The position numbers and the translations under genes are program-made. The notes beneath the pieces were generated by a model. That model saw only the letters and a list, made by a program, of their open reading frames with translations. It did no database searches and was not told the origin of the DNA. Of a stretch of 64,000 nt of DNA, positions 33,454 through 46,033 are shown piece after piece. How positions within the stretch are numbered: the stretch's first letter is position 1; each line of letters starts with the position of its first letter. This DNA is from Corinectria fuckeliana. Lineage: Eukaryota > Ascomycota > Sordariomycetes > Hypocreales > Nectriaceae. Location of the stretch: the NCBI GenBank assembly GCA_019137255.1, contig WPDH01000221.1, positions 205,916 through 269,915 of the forward strand, in the 5' to 3' direction.

Positions 33454-36185
33454 ATGGATCTTCTTTCATCAACAGCTCTTAGAACAATCCCTGAGCCGTC
33501 GGATTCATTGTCCAGCATCACTTTCCCTCCAAGCCCCCCGGACACAGCCAAGCCACCCCGGATAAGTAGTTTCCAAGACTTAGAAGACGTCCCGTCCGTG
33601 GCATTCCCCAAGCGCTATCCCCTGCCACCAAAGTTCCGATCGAAGGGTGTCCTGCCTGAGGATCTCAAGACCCTAGATAGCCATGTCAAGCGAGACCCGC
33701 GTCTAATTCATTTGACGGGCGTCCTTCCCTTCAACGTCGAAGCCCCGCTGAGCGACTTATATAACGAGGGCTTCCTGACCAGCGAGGACCTTCAATATGT
33801 TCGCAACCATGGCGGGGTGCCCAAATGGGAGGATGAAGACATACTCGACTGGAAGTTCACAGTGGAGGGCATGGTTGAAAAGCCCGTTGCCATGAGTGTG
33901 AGGGATCTCATCAGCGACTATGAGCAGGCCACTTATCCAGTGACACTCGTCTGCACTGGTAACCGCCGCAAAGAGCAGAACATGGTGCGAAAGACAAAGG
34001 GCTTCTCCTGGGGTGCTGCCGGCCTGTCGACTGCGCTGTGGACTGGTGTTCCCATTGGTGAATTGCTAACTGTGGCAACGCCAAGGCGAGGTGCAAGGTT
34101 TGTATGCTTTAAAGGCGGCAACAAGCTGCCCAACGGCTACTACGGGACATGCATCAAGTTGAACTGGTGTATAGATCCCAACCGGGGCGTCATGGTAGCC
34201 CACAAGATGAACGGAGACTCGCGTCACCCCGGTCATGGGAAACCTGTCCGTATTATCATCCCTGGTCAAATCGGAGGAAGAAGTGTCAAGTGGCTGAAGA
34301 GGATGATCGTCACGGCCGAGCCCAGCGATGCTGGTATCACATCTTCAATAACCGCGTGCTCCCCACCATGATCACGCCCGAGGCGAGTGACGGCCTGCCA
34401 GATGTATGGAAGGACGAGAGATACGCCATCTACGACCTCAATGACAACAGCGCGATATGTTACCCGGGTCACGGTGAGAAGCTATCCATGGCGGACGACC
34501 CAGCTACTTACACCGCAAGGGGATATGCTTACAGCGGTGGTGGAAGGCGAGTCACAAGGGTAGAAGTCACCCTGGACAAGGGCAAATTGTGGAGGCTCGC
34601 CGACGTCAACTCTTCCGAGGATGAATACCGGCTTGCTCCCGAGGGTGATGCCTTATTTGGCGGCAGAGTGGACATGTGGTGGCGCGAGACGTCCTTCTGT
34701 TGGTGCTTCTGGGAGCTCGACATCCCCCTGAGCGAGCTTGGAGAAGCAGACGACATCATGATCCGCGCAATGGATGAGTCGATGATGGTACAGCCCAAGG
34801 ACATGTACTGGAGCGTTCTGGGGATGATGAACAACCCCTGGTTCCGGGTGGCGATACACAGAGAAGCTCGCTCGTTACGGTTCGAGCACCCGACACAACC
34901 GGCTCTTATGCCGGGCGGCTGGATGGATCGAGTCAAGAAGTCGGACGGTAACCTCGCCAACGGCTCCTGAGGCGAGAAGATCTCGGGTGATGCAGAGGAG
35001 GCCGTGGAGCAGCCGCCCGAAAATGAGATATGTATGACCAACCCCAAGGTGAACCGAGCAATCACCACCGCGGAGCTCAAGCAGCACGACGGCGACGTTT
35101 AGCCATGGTTTGTTATCAACGGCCAGGTCTACGACGGCACGACCTTCTTGGAGGGCTATCTTGGTGGCGCGGCGTCTATTTTCGGGGCGGCCGGCCAGGA
35201 TGTGACGGAGGAGTTTGTCACCATTCGTGAGTTCTCGTTAGTTTTTAGACTCTGCCGTTCGTTATGTATTGACTGCTTGGTGTAGATAGCGAAAACGCCA
35301 AGGTTATGATGCCTACGTATCACATTGGCGCCCTCGACAAAGCCTCCCGAACCGCACTTGTCGACGATAACGACTCGGTGAACAGCGACGACGCCCGACC
35401 CATCTTCCTGCAGGCCAAGATATGGAGCAAGGCCATCCTCGACTACAAGGTCCTCCGACACCAAGGTATTCTCCTTCCGGCTCAACCACGACGCCCAGCA
35501 GGTCGGCCTCCCCATGGGCCAGCATCTCATGATGCGTCTCCACGACCCGGCCACGCGCGAGGCCATCATCCGCGCCTACACGCCGTACTCGGACGGCGCG
35601 CAGTGCGGCTGCCTCGACATCCTCATCAAGATATACCGCGACGAGCTCGGCCGTCCCAGCGGAAAGATAACGCAGTCGCTCGATGCCCTTCCGCTCGGCC
35701 ATTCCGTTGACTTCAAGGGCCCTATCGGCAAGTTCGAGTACATGGGCCTCGGCGCCTGCGCCATCGCCGGCCGCACCCGCCGCGTCCGTCGCTTCGTCAT
35801 GGTCTGCGGCGGCTCCGGCATCACCCCGATTCGGAAAGTCCTGTGCGCCGTGCTCCGTGACGCCGAGAACCCGACCGAGTGCCTCGTGCTGAACGGCAAC
35901 CGCACCGAGGAGGACATCCTGTGCAGGGCGGAGCTCGACGCCCTAGCCGCGGCGAACCCAGACCGGTGTCGGCTCATCTACGCCCTCACGAAGCCGTCTC
36001 CATCGTGGACAGGCGTCACAGGTCGGTTGAGCCAGCGCTTGTATGAAAAGGAGGTTGGCAGCCCGAAGCCGAACGAGGCAGGGGGTGAATTGGTGTTGGT
36101 GTGCGGACCTGGGCCCATGGAAAAGAGTGCGAGGGAGATCTTCTCGGGGAAGGGATGGAAGGAGGATGACCACGTTTTCCTTTGA
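33454..36185 (+). pseudogene. niaD: Nitrate reductase locus, disrupted
   Basis: Assimilatory nitrate reductase reduces nitrate to nitrite with NAD(P)H, through molybdopterin, cytochrome b5 and FAD domains. The whole domain order is still readable. From 33454 the frame gives an N-terminal region and the Mo domain (VCTGNRRKEQ with the Mo-binding Cys; GGRSVKWLKRM). A one-base loss near 34330 moves the frame just before WYHIFNNRVLP. The dimerisation domain follows and stops at TGA 34968-34970, where relatives usually have Trp. The cytochrome b5 segment has TAG at 35100-35102 and its HPGG heme motif reads YLGG (35157-35168). A typical intron (35227..35285) survives. A one-base gain near 35450 shifts the frame before TKVFSFRL; the FAD (RAYTPYS) and NAD (CGGSGITPI) domains then read to a normal end. 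Four independent lesions argue for a pseudogene rather than sequencing error, but they are read from one assembly. Confidence 0.88.
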
Positions 36186-36629
36186 CCGAATACATGATTT
36201 CGAGGGCAATTCAGGTGTATGGTGTCACAAAGTCGGGTATTCTGAGTCGATGAATCTTCGGCTTAGCAAAATGGCCGAGCAGAGGAGAGTCTGGGAGGTT
36301 ATTTGTGGCCCGAAGATCACCAAATTCACAATTCAAGAATACAAAATCAGCTCGGGTAGGATTGTATCGTTTCTTAAGCTCTATCTTGTGCATTCTGCCC
36401 AGCAATCTAAAAGACATAAACCCAAACCGAGATGCTCCCTCCATAACAACACAAAGACACTACCGAAGGATGACACCGTTGCTTAATGTCCCCTGAAACA
36501 ACCGGTTGGTATCCTGAAAGGAGGCGGTTCCAATATCCAAGATTTAAACTCCAGCGCACAATTGATGATATAACAAGTTTCGTGTTGAGTCGTGGCATCA
36601 TTATTTGCGGCCACCAGGGAGGAGCCGTC
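36186..36629. other. Shared 3' region of niaD pseudogene and exchanger gene
   Basis: 444 bp between two convergent genes. I see no gene, repeat or RNA in it. Confidence 0.65.
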
Positions 36630-38299
36630 TCAGCGCTCGGTCTCGTTGCCGCCCTCGCTCCCGCCCTCGCTCCCGGTAACTGGGTTTGGGTAGTACCAGG
36701 CAGCAACAGCGATGGCAAAGTAAAGGATCAAGAGAAGGAAGCCCTCGAGATAGTTGCTCTTCTGATCCTGCAGGAACCTACCAACTGTGAGAATGGCCAG
36801 GATGAGCATGGCAAGGTGGAAGACGTCAAAGCTCAGGTCCATGTTCTTGTCCAGGCCCCAGCCAACAATGACGGCGAGAGGACCGGTGAAGAGGGCCGTC
36901 TGAAGGGTGGCGCCGAGGACGTGCGACAGAGCAAAGTTCATTTGATTGTCGTAGGCCTCGTCTATGGCAGTGAGATGCTCGGCAAACTTCTCGACGAGAG
37001 GTACCAAGATGAGACCCATGAAGGCATCAGACACGTCCCCATTTCCGATGACAGGCTCAATCTGCAGGACTAGGATGACAGCAATAAGAGTAACAAGGGC
37101 GATTGAGATGCTGAGGGCGAGGATGGACTCGGTGAGAGTAAGCTTGGGCTTGGCCTCGACTTTTTCCTTGTCCTCATCACGAGCCTCGTCGTAAGCGAAG
37201 ATTGCCTCGTAAATTCCGTGGTGTGTCCGGGCTTGATAGAATGCGTAGACACTGTATGCGACGATGAGGAGGACGGAAATGACGCGAGAGATCTGGAGAA
37301 GCCTGTGGTCAAGGCTTTCCGCGGAAAGCTCCGTGTTGCTTAGGCCGTGCTGGAAGATGGTGGGAACAGCCAAGACAACACCGCTGGAGGCATATTGTTA
37401 GGGATAGGTTAAAGAGGGGGAAAGCATGAGCTGGGATCAACTTACGCAGTGAGCAGTAAGCCGCTTCCAGCCTCACTGATAGCGTCGCTAAAAGTTTGCT
37501 CTGCCTTTAAGAGACCACCGACGAAGAAGCAGGCGCCTAAACAGAGGACCATGGTGGCCAGGATAGAGCCTAGGATGGCAGCCTTGATGACGTAGAATTG
37601 GCCTTTGACTAGAAGGACCATGAACAAAACGATCTCAACAACGGAACCGCAGCTGAGGGTAGTTAGCAAACGGCGAACGAGTTTATGGTGGTTGTTGTTG
37701 TTGAGGTTGATGGCTAGAACTTACGTGATTTCAGTCAGGACACCCCAAACGTGGGGGAATTTCCGGGCGAGTTCCTGGCCGGCGAAACCAACCATATTGG
37801 CACAGGGGACCATGGCGATGTAGGCGAGAGTGAAGATAAGGGTATGGCGCTCGGGTAGGGCATCTGTTCAGAGGAATGATAGTTAGTAGCTGACAGAGAT
37901 ATAGGATCATTGGAACCATCGAGTCCCGGTTATCTCGGGGAGTCACATACAGCGAACGGCAATGGCAGCGGGTACGACGGGCCACAGAAAGTTGCATATC
38001 AAACTGGCGCGACTCGTCGACTTGAAAGAGATGGAGGTAAAGTGGACGGGATGGAAACCGCGGCGGCCACTCTCGCCTTCGGGGCGGACCCAAGCGGCCC
38101 TCCTGTCCTTGGCCTGCATCTTGTTTGTCCTGAAATCGTTGTACGTGTTGGGCGGAGGGAGCGTGGGTGCGTTGGGATCGTCCCGAGGAAGAACGCCTTC
38201 GCGGCGCTGACGAGATTGCCGTCGTTGGCGGGAATGCGGCCGTTGGTGAGACTGTGGCCGCTGCCGAGAGTGCGGCCTCGGGGAGCGATCAGCGGTCAT
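36630..38299 (-). CDS. CAX-family cation/H+ exchanger with altered signature motifs
   Basis: CAX proteins exchange vacuolar Ca2+ or other cations for protons. Exons on the minus strand: 37951..38299, 37725..37863, 37446..37652 and 36630..37383, giving 482 residues. The N-terminus (first 40 residues) is a Ser/Arg/Gln/His-rich tail, probably cytoplasmic. About eleven membrane helices follow. Two internal repeats are recognisable: repeat 1 with CGSVVEIVLF then ILGSILATMVLCLG, and repeat 2 with VEKFAEHLTAI then VLGATLQTALF. In typical family members these read GNxxE; here the Asn is missing from both (Ser166, and GN replaced by Glu-Lys at 363-364), while the Glu residues (169 and 367) remain. An acidic linker (YDEARDEDKEKVEAK) lies between the halves. 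The upstream frame is open beyond the chosen ATG (38299), so the start is provisional. Confidence 0.8.
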
Positions 38300-39934
38300 C
38301 AACACGCACTTCAGGACGACGATGATGACGACGATGTCGATGGCGATGTGAGGGAAACCAGGCCAGTTGAGGAGAATGGGATGATTAGGTAGTTTGGGTG
38401 TTGATGGAGAAGACGAAGAAGCGCTTAAGCCGTGGATGGAGAGAGTGAGAAGGAGAGGGAGAAGAAGAGGGGGGGAAAGAGAAAGGAAAAGAGGCAGATC
38501 ACTCGAAGGAAGGAGGGATGGAAGCGATTAATACGTCTGTACTACTAGTAAGTAATCACGGCGTCTGCCTGAGTCCTACAGTTCGGAGTACAGTAATTCG
38601 TACCCAGCCAGCCCAGCTCAGGCCTCCGTGTCAGTGCTTTGTTAGGGAGACAGCTAAGCTAAACCAAAGGAGGTCAGCCACGAAGCGTCTAAACGGGGCA
38701 GCATAAGAAATAAGAGCGTTCCATTCGAGGTCTCATTTGACGTCTCCAATTAGCCCATGCAAGAAAAGCAAGGGGTAAAGCATTGATTGCTATTACATAG
38801 TACATAGTCGCCGGTCGATCGCTAGCCGCTATTCCTATTTTACTCCTAGACCAGAAGAACACTCGCTGGCTCCGTGCTACGTACTAAGCTTAACCTGCTG
38901 TGTATTCGGACTTCGTATCTGGCAAAGGGGGGCGGTGGGCTTGAGCGAAAAGGGACTTTTAGGCCGACGTGATAACTTGAGGTTAATTGGATGGTCTTCC
39001 CTGTCTCTCTCTTCCCGGCCGCGGCCTTCGATTGCTAGACCTACATACCTAGCCTAGATATGTACGAATACACATTGTCGATTGAACCTGCAGTGCCAAT
39101 CAGAAGCCCTGCAGGGTGTCAAGGCGTCACTGCCGGTTGCCAAGTTTTATCGAATTTATGCCAAGATTTCTGGCACCTATTGATTACGCGCTCCCGTCAA
39201 TCCCCCGCGTGACACTACGTTGTGCTTCGCACATAGGTAGATTACACACAACCGAAGTACGAATATAGCACCCTGTCCCCTCCCTTACTGTACATACATA
39301 GCAACACTAATTATCCCAGCCCCCCGCCCGCAGGGGACTCACCGGCCTCAGGGAGGCCTCAGGAGAGTGGCCCGTAGGTTCTATGGTTGGCTTGGTTACT
39401 ATGGTAGTTAGCTGTGGCACATCGAAAGTCACAAGTGGGGGCTGGGTGCTCCCGGCCGTTGTCGGGTATCTGCTTGGCAGCCTATCTTGGACTCTTGGCG
39501 AAGTTTGCTTGAGTTCTAGGTTCCATTCTTCCACTTGGCAGGCCCGACCAAGCCAGTGGAGGTCGGGTCGGGTCTGGGCTGTCTTGTCATGAAGACGACG
39601 TCACTTGACGTGCAATAATATGCAATAATATGCAATGCACCATCATCACTAGCACCACTTTCGGTCCTTTTTACCACCTTCTCCTCTTTCACTGACGTCC
39701 TTTTATCGCGCTGGCGCTAGGTTTTAGTGTTCTAGACCCGACCGTCCATCACCACTTATGCTAGGCCTACGCAGTAGTTACAGCTCGACTAGGCCAAGTG
39801 CCCCCATGTCTCCCAGCCTGACAGGGTAGGGTTATGCTTATGCTTACTACGTAACATTGCACAGAGTTGTTCAACTTCCGTTACCTGGGACCACCTCCAC
39901 ACCGAGTCTTCATATCGAGTCTGCAACCCATCTT
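38300..39934. other. Intergenic region between exchanger gene and HRQ1
   Basis: About 1.6 kb without a supported gene. It contains a purine-rich stretch near 38440-38500, a small repeat of GCAATAATAT units near 39613-39634 and a polypyrimidine segment. The exchanger promoter lies in its left part; the right part is the HRQ1 3' flank. Confidence 0.65.
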
Positions 39935-42900
39935 TCAAAACCGCCACCGCTCTCCACTCCAGACTCTAGCCTCCCCAGACCCCTTAGACTTTCCCACGGC
40001 TCCAATATCCTCTTTCGACCTGTACGGCACCGGCTGCGCAACCACCACCGTCTCGATCCCCACGGGCGTCAACGGCTCCGGCCCTATCGGCAGCGCCTCC
40101 ACGTCAACCTCCATGTTCAGCAGGCACTTGAGCACCACTTGGCTCCCCGCCTTGCTCATCACCTCGTTTGCGTGCTTGCATAGCTCCGACGCTACGCACT
40201 CCACGCATCCCCGCTCGCAGTGACAGCCCTCCACGCGCTGGAGTGCGTCCATCAACAGCTGGTCGACGTGGTCGAACGCCTTGGTGCTGATGCCAGACCC
40301 CCCTGTGCCTCCTTTGGCGTCGTAAAACGTCAAGCGCGCCGGCCTCTTCCTCTTGGTTTCCTCCTTGGAAAACTCCTTCGACGCCACCTTGCATTCCGTC
40401 CGTACATCGCCCGGCATGCTGATGACAAAAGTCGGCAGCAGGCTCATGATGGCATGCTCGGCCGCATGGATCCCTGCCGCCACGTGCAGACGACGTTCCT
40501 GGAGGATGTCGATTGCCTTCTTAGGCACATCCAGCCACATGCCCTTGCTGAATCGAATCACCGGCGGATTGTCCACCTGCACCGCATCCAACACGCGCCC
40601 CTTCTTGTCTACCTTGAAGAAACCAAAAACGTTCTGCTGGATCTTGATCGTCCCATAGTATGCGTGGGATCGCGACCCAGAAATTGACCGGATCGCTTCC
40701 GTCTCTGTAGGGTCGATGTCCGTAAAGTCCCGTTGCACTGTGGTCCAGTCTACCTTGACCCTTTCCACCTTAGCCATTCGCTTGTCTGGCAAGAAGTCTC
40801 GGACAAGGTACGGGTTGCCCTGATGCAGAAAGATTGCTCCGTCGTAGATCGTAAACGTTGCTCTGGATGCCTCCAGCTCTTCTAGCACGACATTTCTGCC
40901 GTTCGTAATATCCACAATCGCGAAATGCTCGTCCTCCGTATCTCGAATAGCAACAAACTTGGCCGGCATCGGTCGGAACCGGTCGTGGCAATGGTAGAAC
41001 CCCAATTCGCCCTTCAGCAGCCTCTCATCGCAAATCTTTGGCAGGTCCTTCCCAAAGTACTGCGCATCTTCCACAGGCCGAATTGGCATCTCGTATGCCG
41101 CACATTGAATATGTCCTTCACGCACTAGCATGTTCTGGAGATCCACCTGTAGCTCGCTGTTCGGCTTCGTGAAGAGCTCGTCTGGATTCTGCATGTAGTG
41201 CTGGTCCGTGGGAAAGCAATCCCCGACCAGGATGGACAGCGAATCTTTGTTGCGGCGGCCGGCTCGGCCACTCTGTTGACGCAGATTGGCAATCGTGTAT
41301 GGGAAACCCCAAGTCAAGACACAATCCAGCGATCCTATGTCAATGCCGAGCTCCAGCGCTGTCGTGGCCACGATTCCCAGAAGCCTGCCCTCGAACATTT
41401 CGCTTTCGATCATCCGGCGGTCCTGCGGGGTATAGCCTCCGCGGTAGCCCATCACCATATTGGCACACTCAGGCCTGCCCATCGCCTCCAGTTCTGATCT
41501 GATGGCACTGACCAGGGTTTCGCACTGAGCTCGCACCCTGCAAAAGGCAATGATTCGTACTCCCCTTAGCATCAAAGCGCAGAAGAGACGGGCGCACTCG
41601 AACTTGGCACTGCCGCGGCCGGAGGCAGGATCACCAGGATCCTTGTATGGAGTATTCCAACACAGGAACTCCTTGCGGCCAGATGGGGATCCGTCATAAT
41701 CAATTAGTCGCACATTGTCGATTCCAAATATGGTCTTGAAGTGCTCCTTAGGGTTGGCCACGGTGGCAGAGCACGAGATAAACTTGATTCGCCGATTTCC
41801 CACGGCAGCGCATACTCGCCGCAGCCTTCGCATAATAAATGCAACGTGGGATCCTATTTGGCCGTTGTAGTAATGTAACTCGTCAACTGTACCTCGAATT
41901 AGTGATAGAAGAAGCCATGGCTCGGGGCTACTTACCAACGACGTATTTCAGATTCTGCAGAAAGGTCCTCCACCGCTCTTCTTGCGGAAGAATTGTAACG
42001 TGAAGCATGTCCGGATTTGTGAATATGATTCGCGCCTCTTCCCGAATTGCATTGCGCTCGCTCATCGGGGTGTCACCGTCGAAGGTCTCGACCACTGTAT
42101 GTTCGAGGCCTGGCATGTAACTCGTCATTTCTCTCAAACTCCGCTTCTGATCCTGCGCCAGTGCCTTGGTGGGAAATATGTACATTGCTCGTGAATTGTA
42201 GTCCTTTTCCAGTGCATAGAGAACAGGGAGTTGGTAGATGAGACTTTTCCCGGAGCTGGTCGAGGTCGACACAACGACATGCTTGCCCTCGTAGAGGCTA
42301 TTGAGAGCCTCGGATTGATGTGCGTAAAATTGCGTTATTCCCTTCGCATTGTACAGGGCGTTTACCAAATTCTGGCTGAGGAGAAAGTTCAAATCACCGC
42401 AGATCGCCTCTTGAGGTTCAAAGACTCGGTGTCCGTCTGGTACAACTTGCCCAGTATACCAAGGGCTTTCCTTGAGTTCTTGGACAATTTCTGGTATCGA
42501 TTTTCTTTCCTTGGGGACGCTCTCGGGGATGGAATTCACTGCCATTTCGGCAGTGTCGTCTTCTTTAACAGTTTGTGCCGGGATGTGCGGTTTCGTCTGC
42601 TCTTTAAGAACCAAATCTGGATCCAGTTTGTCATCCACGCACTTGTTTAGAAAAATGTTGACCGCGTTTGCAAACTTTTCGTTCCGCTTCTCAATCAAGG
42701 TTGTCATCTGCTTCTGGCTGTAGACGGGCATTCTCAGCTGTTCTTCGCGCAGCTTTCGGTTTGGCTTCGTCGGCTCGCCCGAGGTCTTGTCCACAACCTG
42801 GCGCTTCAAGTCCCCGTCGATGAACTCAAAATAGAGAACCTCGCGGCCACTGGGTTCAAAGTCACTGCTGCGATGTTGGTCAAGGCCCTCCTTGCCTGTC

Positions 42901-43439
42901 AAGCCGCCCACGGAGGCGTCGTACGCTGGAGCCTGGGACCTTGCTGACTTGCCGGTTCGGAAGACCTCATCTCTTTCAGAGCCCTTGATGTCGAGCTGCA
43001 GCATTACCTCGTCCACGTACGCAAAATTGATGCCCTCCGGGCGGAGCGCGACCATGGAAGCGACCTCTTCGACCGACAAGTTCCGTTTTGTGTGAGCTTC
43101 CACAGCTGACTTGATAGTGTCAAAAGTCGTTGCAAGATGCTTTCGAGTACAGCAGAAAGTGAAGACAAGGTTGAGGGCCCGGTGTGTTTGCTCCAGGGTC
43201 TTGAACGACTCTGGCCAGTCAATCACACATAGAACGGTATTGGGAGTGTTGGGGCCAGGTCGTCCGCGGGGCTTTCCTCCTCTTCCACCTTTGCACCCCC
43301 TCCCAGCTCCTGTATTACTGGGTGATTTGATTTCCGAGCCTTTAGTGGTGCGTTTCGGATCTGTCTCACGCTTTCGCTTCCCTCCTCCCTTTGAAGTAGA
43401 ATGCCCCGCGATGGCGCTGGGTGCTTCCGGGTCCGGCAT
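39935..43439 (-). CDS. HRQ1: Hrq1 (RecQ4-like) DEAD/DEAH-box helicase
   Basis: Hrq1 is a 3'-5' DNA helicase for interstrand-crosslink repair and telomere care, the fungal RecQL4 homologue. Exons 41936..43439 and 39935..41886 on the minus strand give 1151 residues. The N-terminus is Lys/Gly/Arg-rich. Motif I is STSTSSGKS; the acidic motif II is VDELH, and the single intron (49 bp) splits its first Val. SATVANPKEH is motif III and LRQQSGRAGRR is motif VI. The C-terminus has the MZB-type zinc-binding segment (GCHCERGCVECV, then LCKHANEV). The start ATG is at 43439; a longer reading begins with a TTG and is not preferred. Nothing appears broken. Confidence 0.92.
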
Positions 43440-44336
43440 ATTGATCAAGAGTGCTAGCCCATCTCGGCATTCAAAGCAATGATGTTGGCATGGGGACTAA
43501 ACTGCCAGATTGCTGTGTCTGGCTCGTCGAGTTGGCTGGTTTTTAGCGAGTCGTAAAGGGTGGCGATGTAAGGTATCGCGAAATTGACGCCAGATCACGT
43601 GCAGAACTAAAGTCTCACTCAGCACCTTACCTACAATGGAACGTAGGTCTACTACCTAGGTACCTACGCGAGTGTTGGCCGTATGCCAACACCGGCAGGT
43701 TCACACTATATAACTCCCGAGTGATTAAAAATAGGTAAAACCGATTTTCAGAAGCCTCCATCATTTTGAAAAAATTTCAATGGTCCGAGAGCTACGTGGA
43801 GCGAGTAGGTCAATGTTGAAAAACACCCATCACCCGCGTAGGTTGACAGGAAACAACCAAGATTTTAGTCTATACACGTCTCTATCCGGGAGGTTTCAAA
43901 GGCGATGATGGAAGCGAGGGTGCAAATTCATGTATTGGCATAATTACGAGTCGCATCTCCAACTCTGGGGCTAGCCTGCTCACTGGGACGGGGCCAGAGT
44001 CGCCCTCTCGCCTCCCCAGCGTCTTGCGGCTCCCCAGCTTCCGGTATACACAATTCTATCCATGCTGGTTCACCTAGGTGGTTATCAGGCCCACAGGTCT
44101 CCTGTATGAACACTCCTGTACCAAACTGGGCATTGCCCTGTATCCTTCAGGCTCTTTGCCCAGCACGACCGCTTTGGCTCCTGGCCCGTCCTTCATGTGA
44201 CCGTCTGATCCACCCAAACCATCCATCCTAGGTATATAGGCCCCACAAAGGGTTACGAAGGGCAGTAGTCGACTTGACAGATGGCTGTTGCCTCATTTTC
44301 AAATTGTTCGGATCCCGAGACTTCCTTTTGCAACAC
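43440..44336. other. Intergenic region upstream of HRQ1
   Basis: About 0.9 kb, containing the HRQ1 promoter and the 3' flank of the Yrb2-like gene. An exact TACCTAGGTA lies at 43653-43662 within a longer ACCTAGGTACCTACG stretch. No gene is supported. Confidence 0.65.
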
Positions 44337-46033
44337 CTAACTGCTCTGGAGCTCTCTTTGGATGACACTGATTTCGCTCATGAAGTTCTTGGCATTCGCA
44401 GCAGTCATCTAGGAGGCGACGTCAGTTCAATTCGTAAAGGTTCGAACCCTCCATACACGTCAACGTACCCGCATCGTTATGCTCACAGGCATTGCTGGCT
44501 GGCCCTCAAAAGCTGTGAAGAGAATCCCAACAGACTTCAAGGAAGCCTTCTCCTGGAATTTCATTGCAGGCAAAATAGCCGTGTTGAGAATGACCCGATG
44601 GGTCTGGTCCTGTCGCAAGAGGAGGCGGGCAACTTTATGTCCCTGGGAGCTGTCGGTGCCATCAGTCGTCTCCAGTGATGAAGCATCAAAGGAGCCGGGG
44701 ATAACTGCGCCGGCGTCGTCAAACTCAACGCAGACTTGGGGCACATTGATCTTCAGCATGCCCGCTCCCCGCTCCTTCCACCCGGCTTCTTTGTCGTGGT
44801 AGAACATCTTAGCTCTTACAGATACGATAGTTGTCTCGCCCGCTTCGCCGTCGTTTACCTCGACTGGATATCGTTAGAGGGTAGACGTTAGCCTGCGGGA
44901 TAGAACTGACCTTTCTGGAGCTTCAGCTTCTTCTTCTCGTCCGAATCCTTTTCTGGTGATAGAGCTCGCTCAGCTTCCTCGGGCACAGCATCCTCGTCGC
45001 CCGATTCCTCGTCGTCGTTGTCCTCGGCATCACTATCAGGGGCACCAAATGGCCTAGCGGGCTTCTCGGTCTTGGTCTTTGACGCATCGCCTCCAAGAGC
45101 AGCGAAGCTGCCGAGGGGTTTCATGCCCGACAGAGCAGAACCAAAGGCGGTTCCGCCCAGAGTACTTCCAAAGCCATTGGTTCCAGACGATAGACCAGCA
45201 AAGGGCGATGCGCCAGTCGTGCCACCGAATGTCAACTTAGGAGCAGCGGCTGGTTGGGCAGGCGCAGGGGCGGCCGGGGAAGCAAATGAGGTGAGTTTGG
45301 GGGCGGCAGATGATCCAAAGAAGCTGCCCTTGGTGGCGCCGAGTGATGCAAAAGGTGATGTCCCTGAAGATAGCTTACCGAAGCTAGAGGTAGGAAAGGC
45401 ACTCGTCGAAGTCTGCGCTTGGTCTTTCTTAGTTGGTGACTTTCCAGACTCGGTGCTGGTCGCTTCGTCGCTCGCTGTCGCTGTCGCTTTTGCCGTTGAT
45501 GACTGGAGTTTGCGTTAGGAAGGTGTGCTACACAGTGCAGGCGGAAGTACAGCCATAAATGCAGGCGTACGTACCAAATCTGGCTCGTTGGACTCTTCGT
45601 CCCGGTGTCGCTTCTTCTCCGGCTCCAGTCGCGAGGCCCTATCCTTGGCAGAATCGGTCGACGCAACACTGTTCGCATCGTTCTCCTCGGGCTCCTTGCC
45701 GCCGTCGAGCTGGTCGTGGGCGCGCTTCTTCTTGGGCGAGGCAACCTGCTCCCTCAGATCGCTGCTGTCGGGGGCATCGGCCAGGGTATCGACATCAACA
45801 TCGGCACCGGCATCAACCGGGGTCGCGGGGCGATCGGTGTTGGTATCGTCAGCCGAGGCGGATGGGGTCGCGGAGCCAGCAGCAGCAGCAACGGCAGCAG
45901 CATCATCCGGGGCAGGGTCGGAGATGGACGACTGCTTGAGCTCGCGGCGCGCGGCGCGCGTCTCGGCGTCCTCGTTGGCTTCGATGATGAGGGGCTCAGT
46001 CTTGGGGCTGGCGTCTGGAGCGTCGTCGGCCAT
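44337..46033 (-). CDS. YRB2: Yrb2/RanBP3-type Ran-binding nuclear transport protein
   Basis: Yrb2/RanBP3 assists Crm1-dependent nuclear export by binding Ran-GTP. Exons on the minus strand: 45575..46033, 44911..45502, 44469..44863 and 44337..44408, giving 505 residues. The N-terminal 150 residues are acidic and alanine-rich with a bipartite basic signal (SPKKKRAHDQ; EPEKKRHRDE). A middle region has FG-like repeats (SSFGKLSSG, SPFASLG, GSFFGSSAA). The C-terminal RanBP1 domain (about residues 350-500) includes WKERGAGMLKINV and the RVILNTAI stretch. The last 23 residues, on a 72-nt exon, complete the domain with AKNFMSEISVIQRELQSS. Yeast Nup2 has a similar layout; the size and NLS favour Yrb2. 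Confidence 0.85.

Noticed and set aside
34300..34345. An intron as the cause of the frame change in nitrate reductase
   Set aside because: Conserved residues are contiguous on both sides with only two bases between codons and no splice signals, so a one-base loss fits better.
44430..44445. GGTTCGAACCC, a B-box-like word
   Set aside because: No D arm or acceptor stem folds around it, and it lies in an intron of the Yrb2-like gene.
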